DNA of 64,000 bases from Peptacetobacter hiranonis (GCF_008151785.1 NZ_CP036523.1:1240001-1304000), one strand, 5' to 3'. Shown: positions 1 to 9,347, counted from the first letter of the stretch. Notes: a model not told the origin generated them from the letters alone. Numbers and translations are program-made.

Positions 1-2
1 AC

Positions 3-518
3 TACCTACACTATCTAAGAAGAATAAACAAGATGACTACTACTCTAGAAAAAGAAATATATGACTCAATGCAGAACAAGCAGCTTATTCAGTTACTAGA
101 GCTTGAAAAATCTCTGGTTTACTTCTCTACTTCATTAAAATCTAATGAGTTAGTGCTTAATAAGATGCTTAAAACATCAAGTATTAAGAAGTATCACGAC
201 GACGACGATTTATTAGACGATGTTATTGTAGAAAACAGACAGGCTCTTGAAATGGCTACTATTTATGGAGATATACTTAGCCGAATCATGGACGCCTTCA
301 GTGCGATAATAAGTAATAACCAGAACAATGTTATGCAGGTTCTTACAGTTATCACACTTATTGTTTCATTACCTACATTAATATCAGGGTTCTTTGGAAT
401 GAACGTCGGCGGAATTCCGCTTGCAGAAAACCCAAACGGTTTCTGGTTGATATCTTTTATATCAGTAATTATATGTGTAATTATCACTATGTTAATGTCT
501 AAAAATAAACTTTTATAG
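3..518 (+). CDS. corA: CorA-family Mg2+ transporter, C-terminal part (cut by window start)
   Basis: The reading frame is open to the left edge of the window, so the gene starts outside it and about 172 C-terminal residues are seen. They hold a helical cytoplasmic stretch, then two membrane segments. The first ends in the GMN signature (FFGMNVGG), which forms the selectivity loop of CorA channels; the second segment is followed by a short Lys-rich tail, as usual for the family. CorA works as a pentamer that imports Mg2+ and sometimes Co2+ or Ni2+. The ATG at 33 is internal and should not be taken as the start. Confidence 0.9.
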   Translation, partial: YLHYLRRINKMTTTLEKEIYDSMQNKQLIQLLELEKSLVYFSTSLKSNELVLNKMLKTSSIKKYHDDDDLLDDVIVENRQALEMATIYGDILSRIMDAFSAIISNNQNNVMQVLTVITLIVSLPTLISGFFGMNVGGIPLAENPNGFWLISFISVIICVIITMLMSKNKLL

Positions 519-520
519 AT

Positions 521-575
521 TCTGTTTCGTAAGTGTTTTAAACTATTTAGAATGCTTATGAAACAGACTTTTAAT
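521..575 (+). terminator. Rho-independent terminator after corA
   Basis: TCTGTTTCGTAAG at 521-533 pairs with CTTATGAAACAGA at 555-567 (one G-T pair) and is followed by CTTTTAATTTT. It starts two bases after the corA stop codon. Confidence 0.8.
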
Positions 576-609
576 TTTAAGGGAAATTTACAAAGGGGGT
601 AAACTTAAT

Positions 610-1605
610 ATGAATTATATTTTATTAGTAGTCGGATTTGTTCTTCTTGTAAAGGGAGCCGACTATTTTGTTGAAGGGGCGTCAAGTATTGCAGAGTCGC
701 TAAAAATCCCTTCTCTTATAATAGGGCTTACAATCGTAGCCTTTGGTACTAGTGCTCCTGAAGCAGCGGTAAGTATCACAGCATCTTTAAGTGGACAAAA
801 TGGTATGGCTATGGGGAATGTTATTGGATCTAATATATTCAATCTTCTTATGGTCGTTGGTGTATCTGCCATGATAAAGCCATTAATGGTAGAAAAAAGT
901 GTTAGAATTAAAGAGTTTCCATTTTTAATACTTATATCTCTACTTACATTTGTAATAATTGGAGATCAGTTCTTTGGTGGAACTTCAGTAAACCAGCTTA
1001 GTAGAGGAGATGGTCTAGTTCTTTTAATGTTCTTCGCTGTTTTTATGTATTCGCTAATAATGTCAGCTCTAAGCTCTAGAAATCAGGCTTTAGAAGCCCA
1101 GAAAGCCAATCCTAATGAAAAAATAACTGTAGAAATAGATGCTCCAGTTGAAACAATGCCTATTTCAAAGGCTATAATATTCTCAATAGGTGGGATAATA
1201 GCAATAGTTTTAGGTGGACAGGTTGTTGTAAATGCAGCTACTGGAATAGCAAAAAGCTTCGGTGTAAGTGACCAACTTATAGGTCTTACAATAGTTGCTA
1301 TTGGTACTTCTCTACCAGAGCTAGTGACATCTATAATTGCAGCTACTAAAGGTGAGAGTGATATCGCTTTAGGAAATGTAATCGGATCAAATATGTTTAA
1401 TATATTATTTGTTCTAGGTGCATCTGCTGCTATTTCTCCAATAGCAATAGATCCTAAGCTGTTTGTGGATTGCTTGTTTATGATTGGTGTGACAGTACTT
1501 ACTTATATATTTACTGTTGTTAGAAAAGATATAAACAGGGTTGAAGGAGCAATATTAACTGCTCTTTACGTAGGATACACAGCGTATCTAATAATGAGTA
1601 TATAA
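610..1605 (+). CDS. Calcium/sodium antiporter, CaCA family (YrbG-like)
   Basis: 331 residues, about ten membrane segments, arranged as two inverted halves. Each half carries the alpha-repeat signature of cation/Ca2+ exchangers: GTSAPE near residue 50 followed by GNVIGSNIFN, and GTSLPE near residue 235 followed by GNVIGSNMFN. The Glu and Asn residues in these repeats line the ion site in the family. A polar loop near residues 150-185 separates the halves. Ribosome site AAAGGGGGT lies just before the ATG. The protein probably expels Ca2+ in exchange for Na+ at the cytoplasmic membrane. No operon partner; an element of the hairpin family follows the stop directly. Confidence 0.92.
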   Translation: MNYILLVVGFVLLVKGADYFVEGASSIAESLKIPSLIIGLTIVAFGTSAPEAAVSITASLSGQNGMAMGNVIGSNIFNLLMVVGVSAMIKPLMVEKSVRIKEFPFLILISLLTFVIIGDQFFGGTSVNQLSRGDGLVLLMFFAVFMYSLIMSALSSRNQALEAQKANPNEKITVEIDAPVETMPISKAIIFSIGGIIAIVLGGQVVVNAATGIAKSFGVSDQLIGLTIVAIGTSLPELVTSIIAATKGESDIALGNVIGSNMFNILFVLGASAAISPIAIDPKLFVDCLFMIGVTVLTYIFTVVRKDINRVEGAILTALYVGYTAYLIMSI

Positions 1606-1612
1606 ATTATAA

Positions 1613-1736
1613 AAGGACAAGAGTATATCTGCTCTTATTTTCATAATTCAGCGCCCCACACTGTTAAAACAACATATTTAGCAGTTGTGGGGCGCTTGCA
1701 GTATTGTCGCTTTTAAGCAGATATTTCTCTTGTCCT
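1613..1736 (-). repeat. Hairpin element 1 (diverged copy)
   Basis: Outer arms AAGGACAAGAG (1613-) and CTCTTGTCCT (to 1736), extended by ATATCTGCT/AGCAGATAT. The inner stem GCGCCCCACA (1651-1660) pairs with TGTGGGGCGC (1686-1695). The strand TTGCAGTATTGTCG after the inner stem is the reverse complement of the conserved GACAATCTGCA strand. The opposite strand (GAAGCCTGGAG) is lost or diverged here. It begins eight bases after the exchanger stop codon and shares its loop and right arm with element 8. Confidence 0.7.
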
Positions 1737-1807
1737 CAGCTTGTTATTTTGGGATATTATCTAATATAACATAAATACATTATTTTAAAAAAATAATACT
1801 TTAAAAG

Positions 1808-1846
1808 CTATCTACATTTAATATAGTCAAATAATTTTTATTTAAT
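1808..1846 (+). repeat. 39-bp direct repeat, left copy
   Basis: Begins CTATCTACATTTAATATAGT and is matched at 38 of 39 positions by 7007-7045 in the same orientation. The two copies bracket the whole IS cluster. The repeat is not an obvious terminal inverted repeat of any of the three IS types. Confidence 0.75.
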
Positions 1847-1874
1847 CTAAAAAGTTCATAATAAGGTTTAAAAT

Positions 1875-1930
1875 GGAACCTATAGAATGGACACTTGTAA
1901 AAAGGTGTTTCATCTATAGGTTCTTTTTTT
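1875..1930 (+). terminator. Terminator in front of the IS3-type transposase
   Basis: GAACCTATAG (1876-1885) pairs with CTATAGGTTC (about 1914-1923), and GACACTT pairs inside with AGGTGTT. A run of T follows on the plus strand. IS ends often carry such a stop to block transcription entering the transposase gene. A GTATAAT box just after it (about 1931) is a likely transposase promoter. Confidence 0.6.
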
Positions 1931-1960
1931 GTATAATTTTAATATAGAGGTGAGTAATTT

Positions 1961-3259
1961 ATGAGTAAAAAACAATTTAGTAAAGAAGAAACATTAGAGC
2001 TATCAAAAAATCCATTTGTAAAGAATGTAAGCTGTAAATCAATAACATATACAAATGAATTTAAAATACATTTCATAACAGAATACAATAAGGGAAAAAA
2101 TCCAACACAGATATTTAAAGAAGCAGGTTTTGACACTAACATCATAGGTGCAAAACGTATTAAATGCGCTAGCGAGCGATGGAGAAAGTCATATAAAGAA
2201 AATGGTATTTTGGGACTAGATGATTCTAGAGTTAATAATTCTGGAAGACCAAGAAAAAGAAAATTAACAGATAAAGAGATAATAGATAAGAAGGATGCTG
2301 AAATAGCATATCTTAAAGCAGAGCTAGAACTAGTAAAAAAGCTAGACTTCGAAGAAAGGCAGGTGATGAATAATAAGCTACCTTCGGTGAAAATATTCAA
2401 ATTAATTAATGATGTAATAAATAAATATTGTTTAAAAAAAATGATAAAACATCTATGTATTGTTGCAGGAGTATCTAGATCTGGATTTTATAACTATTTA
2501 AAAAACAAGAATGTAATAAGCAAACAAGAAGAAAAGGATTTAGAAGCAAAAGAAATAATTCTTAAAGCATATAAGTTCAGAGGATACAAAAAAGGTTCTC
2601 GTTCAATAAAAATGATTTTAAAAAGTAAATTTAATATAATATTTAACAGAAAAAAAATTCAAAGAATAATGAAAAAATATGGAATTAAATGTCCTATTCG
2701 CGAGTCAAATCCAGCTAAACGTATGGGAAAAGCAAGAAAAGAACATCACACAGTTCCTAATAAATTGAATAGAGAATTTAAACAAGGTATACCAGGAAAA
2801 GTACTTTTAACTGATATTACGTATATGCCGTACGGCAATGGGAAAACAGCATATTTATCAACTGTAAAAGATTCTTCTACGAATGAAATTTTATCGTATC
2901 ATTTATCGAAGAATTTAAAAATGGATATTGTTATTTCAACTATTAACAATCTCATGTTATCAAATTCAGACAAATTACATAAAGATGCATTTATTCATTC
3001 TGATCAAGGAGTTCATTATACAAGTACTATTTTTCAGAACTTGTTAAAAAAATATAATTTAGGTCAATCTATGTCTAGAAAAGGTAATTGTTGGGACAAT
3101 GCTCCGCAGGAGTCATTCTTTGGTCATATGAAAGATGAAATAGATTATAAAAGTTGCAATACATTTGAAGAGTTAAAAAGCTTAATAGATGATTATATTG
3201 ATTATTATAATAATGATCGTTGTCAGTGGAATTTAAAACAGCTGACTCCTATTCAATAG
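1961..3259 (+). CDS. IS3-family transposase, single ORF
   Basis: 432 residues. The N-terminal part (about 1-130) is a helix-turn-helix/leucine-zipper region like IS3 OrfA. The C-terminal part is an rve integrase core with DDE residues in LLTDITYMPYG, FIHSDQGVHYTS and NCWDNAPQESFFGHMK. The final DYYNNDRCQWNLKQLTPIQ motif is typical. Most IS3 elements make this protein by -1 frameshifting between orfA and orfB; here both parts are in one frame. The ORF looks intact. RBS AGAGGTG precedes the ATG. The IS ends could not be fixed by eye. Confidence 0.88.
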   Translation: MSKKQFSKEETLELSKNPFVKNVSCKSITYTNEFKIHFITEYNKGKNPTQIFKEAGFDTNIIGAKRIKCASERWRKSYKENGILGLDDSRVNNSGRPRKRKLTDKEIIDKKDAEIAYLKAELELVKKLDFEERQVMNNKLPSVKIFKLINDVINKYCLKKMIKHLCIVAGVSRSGFYNYLKNKNVISKQEEKDLEAKEIILKAYKFRGYKKGSRSIKMILKSKFNIIFNRKKIQRIMKKYGIKCPIRESNPAKRMGKARKEHHTVPNKLNREFKQGIPGKVLLTDITYMPYGNGKTAYLSTVKDSSTNEILSYHLSKNLKMDIVISTINNLMLSNSDKLHKDAFIHSDQGVHYTSTIFQNLLKKYNLGQSMSRKGNCWDNAPQESFFGHMKDEIDYKSCNTFEELKSLIDDYIDYYNNDRCQWNLKQLTPIQ

Positions 3260-3390
3260 GGTATATAGAATTTTTTCTGTAAATAAGCCCTCTATGGCTT
3301 AAACTACCGTTAGGTAGTATAATAGACTTAAAATAATTTATGAATAAATGGCTAACGCCCTTTAAAACATAATATTATTTATTTTGTTGC

Positions 3391-3436
3391 AAGTCAAGAA
3401 AACCAGCTAAAAAAGCCGGCTTTCTTGACTTTTTTA
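3391..3436 (+). terminator. Terminator-like hairpin between the IS3 and IS256 units
   Basis: AAGTCAAGAAA (3391-) pairs with TTTCTTGACTT (to 3431), with CCaGC/GCcGG inside. A T run follows on the plus strand. It sits five bases from the IS256 transposase stop and may mark an IS end. Confidence 0.55.
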
Positions 3437-3440
3437 ATTA

Positions 3441-4664
3441 TTACAATCTATCTTCATACATTATTGAAAGTTCTCCATAAATATATCCCCAGTTTCTAAT
3501 AGGCATACTCCATTTTTTGCTTATTTTTTCAACTGATAGATATAGTGATTTTTCTAAGGAAATCTTGTTTGGAAAAACAGTTCTTTTTTTATTTATTTTT
3601 CTAAGCTGCGAATTTACACTTTCAATGGCATTTGTAGTATAAATTACCTTTCTAGTTTCTGGTGAAAATTTAAATATCGGTATAATTGAATCCCAGTTAC
3701 TAAACCAAGATTTCATAGAATTTGGATATTTTTCATTCCATTTTTCTGAAGTACGTTCTAAATTAGCTAGAGCCTGTTCTTCATTAATGGCATGATATAT
3801 TGTTTTTAAATCATTAGCAAATTCCTTTCTATCTTTGTATGATACATATTTTAATGTATTTCTAACTTGATGAACAATACATCTTTGATATTCAGTATTT
3901 GGAAAAGCGGAGCTTATCGCTTCTTTTATTCCTGATAGTCCATCAGCACAAACGATTAAAATATCTCTTACACCTCTATTTTTTAATTCATTTAGCACAG
4001 AAAACCAATACTTAGAGCTTTCAGTATCTCCAATATACAATCCTAGAATTTCTTTGTATCCTTCGGAACTTATACCAAGAATTACATAGACAGCTTTTTT
4101 CTTAACAGAACCATTTTCTTTAACAGAGAAATGGATAGCATCTATATATACAACAGGATATACACTTTCAAGAGGTCTATATTTCCATTCTTCGATTTTA
4201 GGTATTATTTTATCAGTTACATCTGAAATCATTCCTTCAGATAGTTCAAATCCATAAATATCCTCTATTTGAGAAGTTATATCTCTATTACTCATGCCTA
4301 AAGCATACATATTTATTATCTTTTGCTCTATTTCAGAAATATCCTTTTGTCTTTTTTTGACAATTTGAGGTTCGAAAGAAGAATCTCTATCTTGAGGAAC
4401 ATCAATCTCATATTCTCCCATTCCAGATCTTACCCTTTTTGTTTTATATCCATTTCTTGAGTTAGTATTTTCACCACGTTCATATTTTTCATACCCAAGA
4501 TGCTCATTCATTTCAGATTCAAGCATCTCTTGAATAGTATCACCTAAAAGATCTTTAAGTGCATCCTGAATGTCTTGAGCGGTTTTAATTTCATATGTTT
4601 TAATTAGCTCCGCTATTATATTTTTCTTTTCTGGATTTAATGGTTCTCTTTTCTTTCTGCCCAT
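3441..4664 (-). CDS. IS256-family (Mutator-type) transposase
   Basis: About 407 residues from the ATG at 4664; an upstream GTG at 4679 would add five. The family pattern is clear: an N-terminal DNA-binding region with QEMLESEMNEHLGY, then a DDE catalytic core. Likely acidic residues are in VYIDAIHFSV, LIVCADGLSGIKEAI and TNAIESVNSQLRK, with the CIVHQVRNTLKYV helix between them. Length is normal and no break is seen, so the element may be active. The start codon lies at the T run of a terminator for the upstream zinc-ribbon gene, which suggests insertion next to that terminator. Confidence 0.92.
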   Translation of the reverse strand: MGRKKREPLNPEKKNIIAELIKTYEIKTAQDIQDALKDLLGDTIQEMLESEMNEHLGYEKYERGENTNSRNGYKTKRVRSGMGEYEIDVPQDRDSSFEPQIVKKRQKDISEIEQKIINMYALGMSNRDITSQIEDIYGFELSEGMISDVTDKIIPKIEEWKYRPLESVYPVVYIDAIHFSVKENGSVKKKAVYVILGISSEGYKEILGLYIGDTESSKYWFSVLNELKNRGVRDILIVCADGLSGIKEAISSAFPNTEYQRCIVHQVRNTLKYVSYKDRKEFANDLKTIYHAINEEQALANLERTSEKWNEKYPNSMKSWFSNWDSIIPIFKFSPETRKVIYTTNAIESVNSQLRKINKKRTVFPNKISLEKSLYLSVEKISKKWSMPIRNWGYIYGELSIMYEDRL

Positions 4665-4712
4665 AAAAAATACTGCCACAGAACACCTTTAAAAGGTGTT
4701 CTTGTGACAGTA
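4664..4712 (-). terminator. Terminator of the zinc-ribbon gene
   Basis: On the minus strand AGAACACCTTTT pairs with AAAGGTGTTCT, extended by CTGtCAC/GTGgCAG, and is followed by T residues (A run 4665-4670 on the plus strand). The IS256 transposase start lies at its 3' edge. Confidence 0.65.
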
Positions 4713-4726
4713 CCTTTAACTGACAC

Positions 4727-4954
4727 CTAACGGTCGTCAGTTTTTTTGTATTCAAATTTAGCTCCACAATTAGGACAAATTAATTCTGGCATATTTTTTT
4801 CATTTAGCGAAGCTATCGCTCCCAATGAAAAGAATGCATCTTGTCTTAGTTCTTCTAATATAAATTCTGGTACTCCTTTTTCAAATCCACAAGACTTACA
4901 TTCATAATTGTATAACTTTTGTCCTTTACTCATTTCTTCTAATTCTTTTAGCAT
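4727..4954 (-). CDS. Small zinc-ribbon protein
   Basis: 75 residues with two CxxC knuckles, CKSCG near residue 19 and CPNCG near residue 60, which together should bind one zinc. Between them is a short helical region. RBS AGGAG lies upstream of the ATG. No catalytic domain is seen. It sits between an IS256 and an IS91-type element and may be cargo or a remnant of the pre-insertion chromosome. I cannot name a function. Confidence 0.6.
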   Translation of the reverse strand: MLKELEEMSKGQKLYNYECKSCGFEKGVPEFILEELRQDAFFSLGAIASLNEKNMPELICPNCGAKFEYKKTDDR

Positions 4955-5041
4955 ACTATTTCTCCTAATAATTTTAATTACACTAATTATACACTATTAT
5001 TTATATTTGAGTATAGCAAAGCTAGCCTATTTAATAGACTT

Positions 5042-6316
5042 TTAAAATAATTCTATTTGTGTTGTTGTATTCAAAGAAATTTCTTTTTCTATAATTTCTT
5101 CGTAGATTATTCTTTTATAATTTGATTTATCTAGTACATTATATATTAATCCATATTTATAATGCCATATTTCCCATAGAATCATGTCTTTTCCACACTT
5201 TTTACAAATATAAGGATTTACTCCAAATGATTCTATCAATCTATCTTTAAAATTTTTCTTTACTGTATTCTTCTTTTTTATCAGCTTAGATATATTTCTG
5301 TGTCTCATAAAATTATATAATTTCAATATTTCTATGCTTAATTTATTTTTTACTCTTGAATATAGACCGTATCTTCTTGCAACTCTAAAACCCTTCGGGT
5401 GAATATGTTGGGTTATTTTACCTATAAATTCTAATACATTTACAGTTATTTCTCTTTTTCCCTTAGGTTTTTTGTTTTCATACCAGTAAGTTACATTTTT
5501 CCCATCGTAATTAATTATTCTATACTCAGCGATAGCTGGTCTAGCCAAATATCTACCTATATATTGAGTTGCCTGTTTTATATTAGTTAAACGTCTTTCT
5601 GCATTTACATAGAATTCTTTCTTATATAACTTATTTATCAAATTTCTAGTTTTTCTATCTCTAAAGTTGTTTTTTATTATATCTAGTACCAACTTTCGCC
5701 ATACTTTTTTCATATATGTATACGGTATGAAATCTAATTTTTTAAACCACTTATTATTTCTATCTATTCCACCTTCGGTGTATAAGGCATGTATGTGAGG
5801 ATTCCATTTTAAATCTCCACCAAAAGTGTGTACTACAGCAATTACCCCTAATTCATAATCTCCATTTGTTTTCTTTTTATGAAAACTATCTAATACCTTA
5901 TATGTAGCATCTTGTAAATCTTTTAAAAGCTCTCGCTTTCTGTAGAAATAGACTCTTAACTCCTCTGGAATTGTGAAAACTGCATGTCTATGAGAAACAT
6001 CAAGAATATTTTCTACCTGTTTTTCTGCCCATTCCATAGAATATTTTCTTCCACACTTTGTGCAAAACTTACTTTTACAAGTGAACCCTTGAATATACTC
6101 CTCTCCACAGTCTATACATTTATGTTTTATATATCCTTTTTCTATATTTCCACAATTTAAAGCCTTTATTACAGTATTTTCTATCTGATCCCTCATTTCT
6201 CTTCTAACTTTATTCCAATATTTTAGTTTGAATTCTTCAAAGTGATTTTTTAATATTTTCTTAATGATTTTTTCATCTTTTTGTTTTTTCAATACATTCA
6301 TATTACTATTGTACAT
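5042..6316 (-). CDS. IS91-family (HUH, Y2) transposase
   Basis: 424 residues. An N-terminal zinc-binding domain carries CIDCG and CTKCG knuckles (about residues 68-90). The catalytic part has the HUH motif in WNPHIHALYTEGG (about residue 175) and a tyrosine pair in QYIGRYLARP (about residue 255). A second Cys motif, CKKCG, is near residue 375. This is the rolling-circle transposase of IS91/IS801-like elements. The ORF looks full-length. Such elements can carry adjacent DNA by one-ended transposition, which fits the mixed cargo and the cut RhuM gene beside it. Confidence 0.88.
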   Translation of the reverse strand: MYNSNMNVLKKQKDEKIIKKILKNHFEEFKLKYWNKVRREMRDQIENTVIKALNCGNIEKGYIKHKCIDCGEEYIQGFTCKSKFCTKCGRKYSMEWAEKQVENILDVSHRHAVFTIPEELRVYFYRKRELLKDLQDATYKVLDSFHKKKTNGDYELGVIAVVHTFGGDLKWNPHIHALYTEGGIDRNNKWFKKLDFIPYTYMKKVWRKLVLDIIKNNFRDRKTRNLINKLYKKEFYVNAERRLTNIKQATQYIGRYLARPAIAEYRIINYDGKNVTYWYENKKPKGKREITVNVLEFIGKITQHIHPKGFRVARRYGLYSRVKNKLSIEILKLYNFMRHRNISKLIKKKNTVKKNFKDRLIESFGVNPYICKKCGKDMILWEIWHYKYGLIYNVLDKSNYKRIIYEEIIEKEISLNTTTQIELF

Positions 6317-6362
6317 AAGTTTTCCACAGTTTTAAATTATTATAATTTCCTTAGGAATAAAA

Positions 6363-6406
6363 AATCGCCTCCTATGATTAATTTGATATTACCATAGAAG
6401 GCGATT
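6363..6406 (-). other. Hairpin at the IS91-type element flank
   Basis: AATCGCCTcCTATG (6363-6376) pairs with CATAGaAGGCGATT (6393-6406). It lies upstream of the IS91-type transposase, between it and the truncated RhuM gene. IS91-like ends carry hairpins near the replication terminus, so it could be an element end or simply a terminator. Undecided. Confidence 0.45.
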
Positions 6407-6503
6407 AAATTTACAGACTTTTTTTCATATACTCATTCAATATAGAAGTCAGCTGCTTGCTGCTTAAGACTTTTTTATATATGTCCTTGACATAGGGACC
6501 ATT

Positions 6504-6947
6504 TTAGTTTATCATTAGCTCTTTTTCTTTTGGTTTAGACTCTGCTATTTTTGATTGAATTTCTACAGTACGATTCAAAGCCTCTATTCTCTTTTGATTA
6601 ATAGAATATCCTTTAATCATATATTCTTTTAAAATTGAACTTGCCCATTTTCTAAAATCTACCCCTCTTTGTGATTTAACACGATATCCAACAGAAATAA
6701 TAACATCAAGTGAATAAAATAAAACAGGCTGTTTTACACCATCAACACGCATTTTTTGCGTGTTGTTTTCTTTATTTACTTCTTTCTCTTTAAATACATT
6801 ATTGATATGCTTACGAATTGTTTTTTCATCTCTATCAAACAATGCCGACATTTGGTTGGCTGAAAGCCAAACTGTTTCTCTATCTTCACTAATGGTTACT
6901 TCTAACTCTAATTCACCATTCCTAAAAATAATAATATCATTCTTCAT
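6504..6947 (-). pseudogene. rhuM: RhuM-family protein, 3' truncated
   Basis: 147 residues. The N-terminal RhuM/KilA-like DNA-binding domain is clear: VWLSANQMSALFDRDEKTIR, then FYSLDVIISVGYRVKSQRG, then FRKWASSILKEYMIKGY. Full RhuM proteins run to roughly 300 residues or more and continue with a C-terminal domain that is missing here. The break falls next to the IS91-type element, which probably truncated it. RBS AGAGGT is present at the start. RhuM relatives occur in prophages and beside type I restriction systems; the hsd operon here is about 4 kb away. Confidence 0.7.
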
Positions 6948-7006
6948 AAGTTTTACCTCTATAAATTTTATTTTTTAAATTGAGCTATAACTAAAAAATC
7001 AAAAAT

Positions 7007-7045
7007 CTATCTATATTTAATATAGTCAAATAATTTTTATTTAAT
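7007..7045 (+). repeat. 39-bp direct repeat, right copy
   Basis: Matches 1808-1846 with one difference (T at 7014 for C at 1815). Together the copies delimit 5.16 kb holding all three transposases, the zinc-ribbon gene and truncated rhuM. Confidence 0.75.
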
Positions 7046-7094
7046 GCAATTTTAGTAATAAAATATAAAATAAATCTTATTAAAGAATAATAAA

Positions 7095-7133
7095 AAGCCA
7101 AGAAGATTAATTATTTCATAATCCTCTTGGCTT
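7095..7133 (-). terminator. Intrinsic terminator
   Basis: AAGCCAAGAAGATTA pairs with TAATCCTCTTGGCTT (one mismatch). On the minus strand it is followed by TTTTTATTATT. Probably the distal terminator of the TPR gene, beyond hairpin element 2. Confidence 0.7.
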
Positions 7134-7203
7134 CTAACATTTTATAAACTTCTCTATCACCAAAACGAAAAACTAAATAAAACTTATTAAAAGATAACAA
7201 AAT

Positions 7204-7327
7204 AAGGACAATATTTATAACTACTACTCCGGCGACAATCTGCAGACGTGTATTTTAATTACAACAAAATCTATTGCATACACACACGTCGAAGCCTGGA
7301 GCGGATAGTAATTATAATATTGTCCTT
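7204..7327 (+). repeat. Hairpin element 2
   Basis: Outer arms AAGGACAATATT and AATATTGTCCTT. Conserved strands CGACAATCTGCAGACGTG (7233-7250) and CACGTCGAAGCCTGGAG (7285-7301) enclose the inner stem GACGTG/CACGTC. The loop shares TTTTAATTACAACAAAA with element 3. It lies 31 bases beyond the TPR gene stop. Confidence 0.85.
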
Positions 7328-7357
7328 CTCATTTTACTATCTTTTCAATAAATTTAT

Positions 7358-9226
7358 TTAGTTTTCGTCATCGAATACCATATCATCCCTAAATCCTTCA
7401 AGCATTCCTTCAAGGTCTTCTTTAATATTAATTATATACCCTGGAACATATTCAGGTTCCTCAACAACCTCAACAGGACATAATTCAAATGCTGGAAGCT
7501 GCACATCGCTAACAGCAATATCTATTCCCTTCATATCTCCTAATATTTCAGGAGCATTTTCAAATTCTTTCTTAGCAAGCTTTTCAAATATTAAATTGCT
7601 CTTTTTATAATAAAGGCATCCAAGCATATAAGCACACTTTCTGCTTCCTCTCTCAACACCTTCTTTATAATACTCCTCAGCTCTATTAAAATCATTCCGT
7701 TTATAATAAAGCCGTCCTAAATTTTCAACAGACTCTATACAATTATTTAACTTAGCTTTTTCGTACCATCTAGTAGCTTCCTCTATATTTTCATCAGAAA
7801 TATCAGAAATAACCCCCATCATATGCTGACAGTATGTATTTCCTTCCTGTGCTGGCACTCTAAATCTATTCTTAGACTCGTCGTACATACCTTCATAATA
7901 GTAAATTCTACCTAAATGAACCATAGCATTTAAATGATTTGCTGCAGCTGCCTGTTCAAAATATTTTATAGAACCTTTTATATTTCCTAAATCTTCATAT
8001 ATACAAGCTAATCTATACGCTGATGGAATGTCTCCATTTTCTGCAGCCTTTTTGTACCAAGTGATTGATCCTTCTATATCTTCTCTATCGTCGTAAATCT
8101 TAGCTAATTTTATCTGGCAAGAAAGTTTACCTGAAAGTTTTTCAAAGTAGCTTATTGCGCTGTCTATAGCTCCAGTTTCCATATATAAATCACCTATATT
8201 TTCTATAGCTGGTCTACATTTCATATCTATAGCATCTTTGAAAAGCTCTACTGCTCTAGCATATTCTCTCTGTTCAAAACAAATTCCACCAAGATTGTTA
8301 GTAGCCTCGATTATACCTGCAGCACTAGCTTCTTCGTATAATTCTTTTGCATCTACAATATTTCCTTCTTTATTAAATAGATTTGCAAGTCTGAATTTAG
8401 ACATAATGTGTTCCTGTGATATAGCTCTTTCATAGTATTCTATAGCATCGTCTAAATCTTCTTCTCTATCGTATATGTAAGCCAATCTGTACTGAGATTT
8501 CATATCTCCATTATCGGCACTTTTTTTGTAGTATCTTTCTGCTTCGTCAAGCTCTCCGTCCATTTCCATAAGCATACCTAAATTGAAACAAGCTTCATTG
8601 TATCCAACTTTGTAAAGCTGTTTGTATAAGTTTATCGCTTCTTTTCTTTCACCCATCTGAGTGTAGAAAACAGCTAGATTGTACATACAATCGTGGTCAT
8701 CGCATCTGCTTCCCTTTTTAAATATTTCAAATGCTTCTTCTTCTCTACCAAGCATATTATAAAGCACACCTAAGTTGTAGCAAGCCTTTCCGTAGTCGTG
8801 TTCTACAGCGTCTAAAAGAATTGCCTCTGCTTTGTCATAATTTTTTAATACATAATAAGTAACACCCATATTGTTCCGTGCAGCTAAAAGCCCGATTTCA
8901 ACTGCTTTATCGTACCAATAAAGTGCATACTGATAATCCTCTTCTGAGAATTTTATATTACCTATATCTAAAGCTGCTTCATCTTTACCGCTTTTGTAGG
9001 CTATTTTGTACCATCTTTCAGCTTCCTCTAATTCGCCCATATCTTCAAAAATAGTTCCTAGTGCATACTGAGATTTTACATTACCTTCACTAGCAGCCTC
9101 TTCGTATTTTTTTATAGCAGCTTCTGTTTTTCCTAATTTATATAATAAAACCGCCTGAGTGTGTGCGACATTTGGATCGCTAGAAATTTCTCTAATTCCT
9201 TTAATCGTAAACATTGTACTTCTCAT
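7358..9226 (-). CDS. Long TPR/SEL1-repeat protein
   Basis: 622 residues built almost wholly of about 15 helix-turn-helix repeats of 33-36 residues with the TPR/SEL1 pattern, for example EEAERWYKIAYKSGKDEAAL and KAIEYYERA-like helices, from residue 15 to about 545. A short acidic tail without repeats follows. No signal peptide or membrane segment, so it should be cytosolic and act as a scaffold for protein contacts; the partner is unknown. RBS GAGAGGGG precedes the start. The minus-strand gene just upstream encodes an acidic unknown protein that could be a partner (inference). Confidence 0.85.
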   Translation of the reverse strand: MRSTMFTIKGIREISSDPNVAHTQAVLLYKLGKTEAAIKKYEEAASEGNVKSQYALGTIFEDMGELEEAERWYKIAYKSGKDEAALDIGNIKFSEEDYQYALYWYDKAVEIGLLAARNNMGVTYYVLKNYDKAEAILLDAVEHDYGKACYNLGVLYNMLGREEEAFEIFKKGSRCDDHDCMYNLAVFYTQMGERKEAINLYKQLYKVGYNEACFNLGMLMEMDGELDEAERYYKKSADNGDMKSQYRLAYIYDREEDLDDAIEYYERAISQEHIMSKFRLANLFNKEGNIVDAKELYEEASAAGIIEATNNLGGICFEQREYARAVELFKDAIDMKCRPAIENIGDLYMETGAIDSAISYFEKLSGKLSCQIKLAKIYDDREDIEGSITWYKKAAENGDIPSAYRLACIYEDLGNIKGSIKYFEQAAAANHLNAMVHLGRIYYYEGMYDESKNRFRVPAQEGNTYCQHMMGVISDISDENIEEATRWYEKAKLNNCIESVENLGRLYYKRNDFNRAEEYYKEGVERGSRKCAYMLGCLYYKKSNLIFEKLAKKEFENAPEILGDMKGIDIAVSDVQLPAFELCPVEVVEEPEYVPGYIINIKEDLEGMLEGFRDDMVFDDEN

Positions 9227-9347
9227 TTGTGTAACCCCTCTCTCTTGAAAGCTTCATAATTAAATAATACCATATTAAAGAAGATACTCAAAGTCGTTAC
9301 AATATAATTAATAATTTTTTTAGAAATTATTATAAATTTTATAAGAA

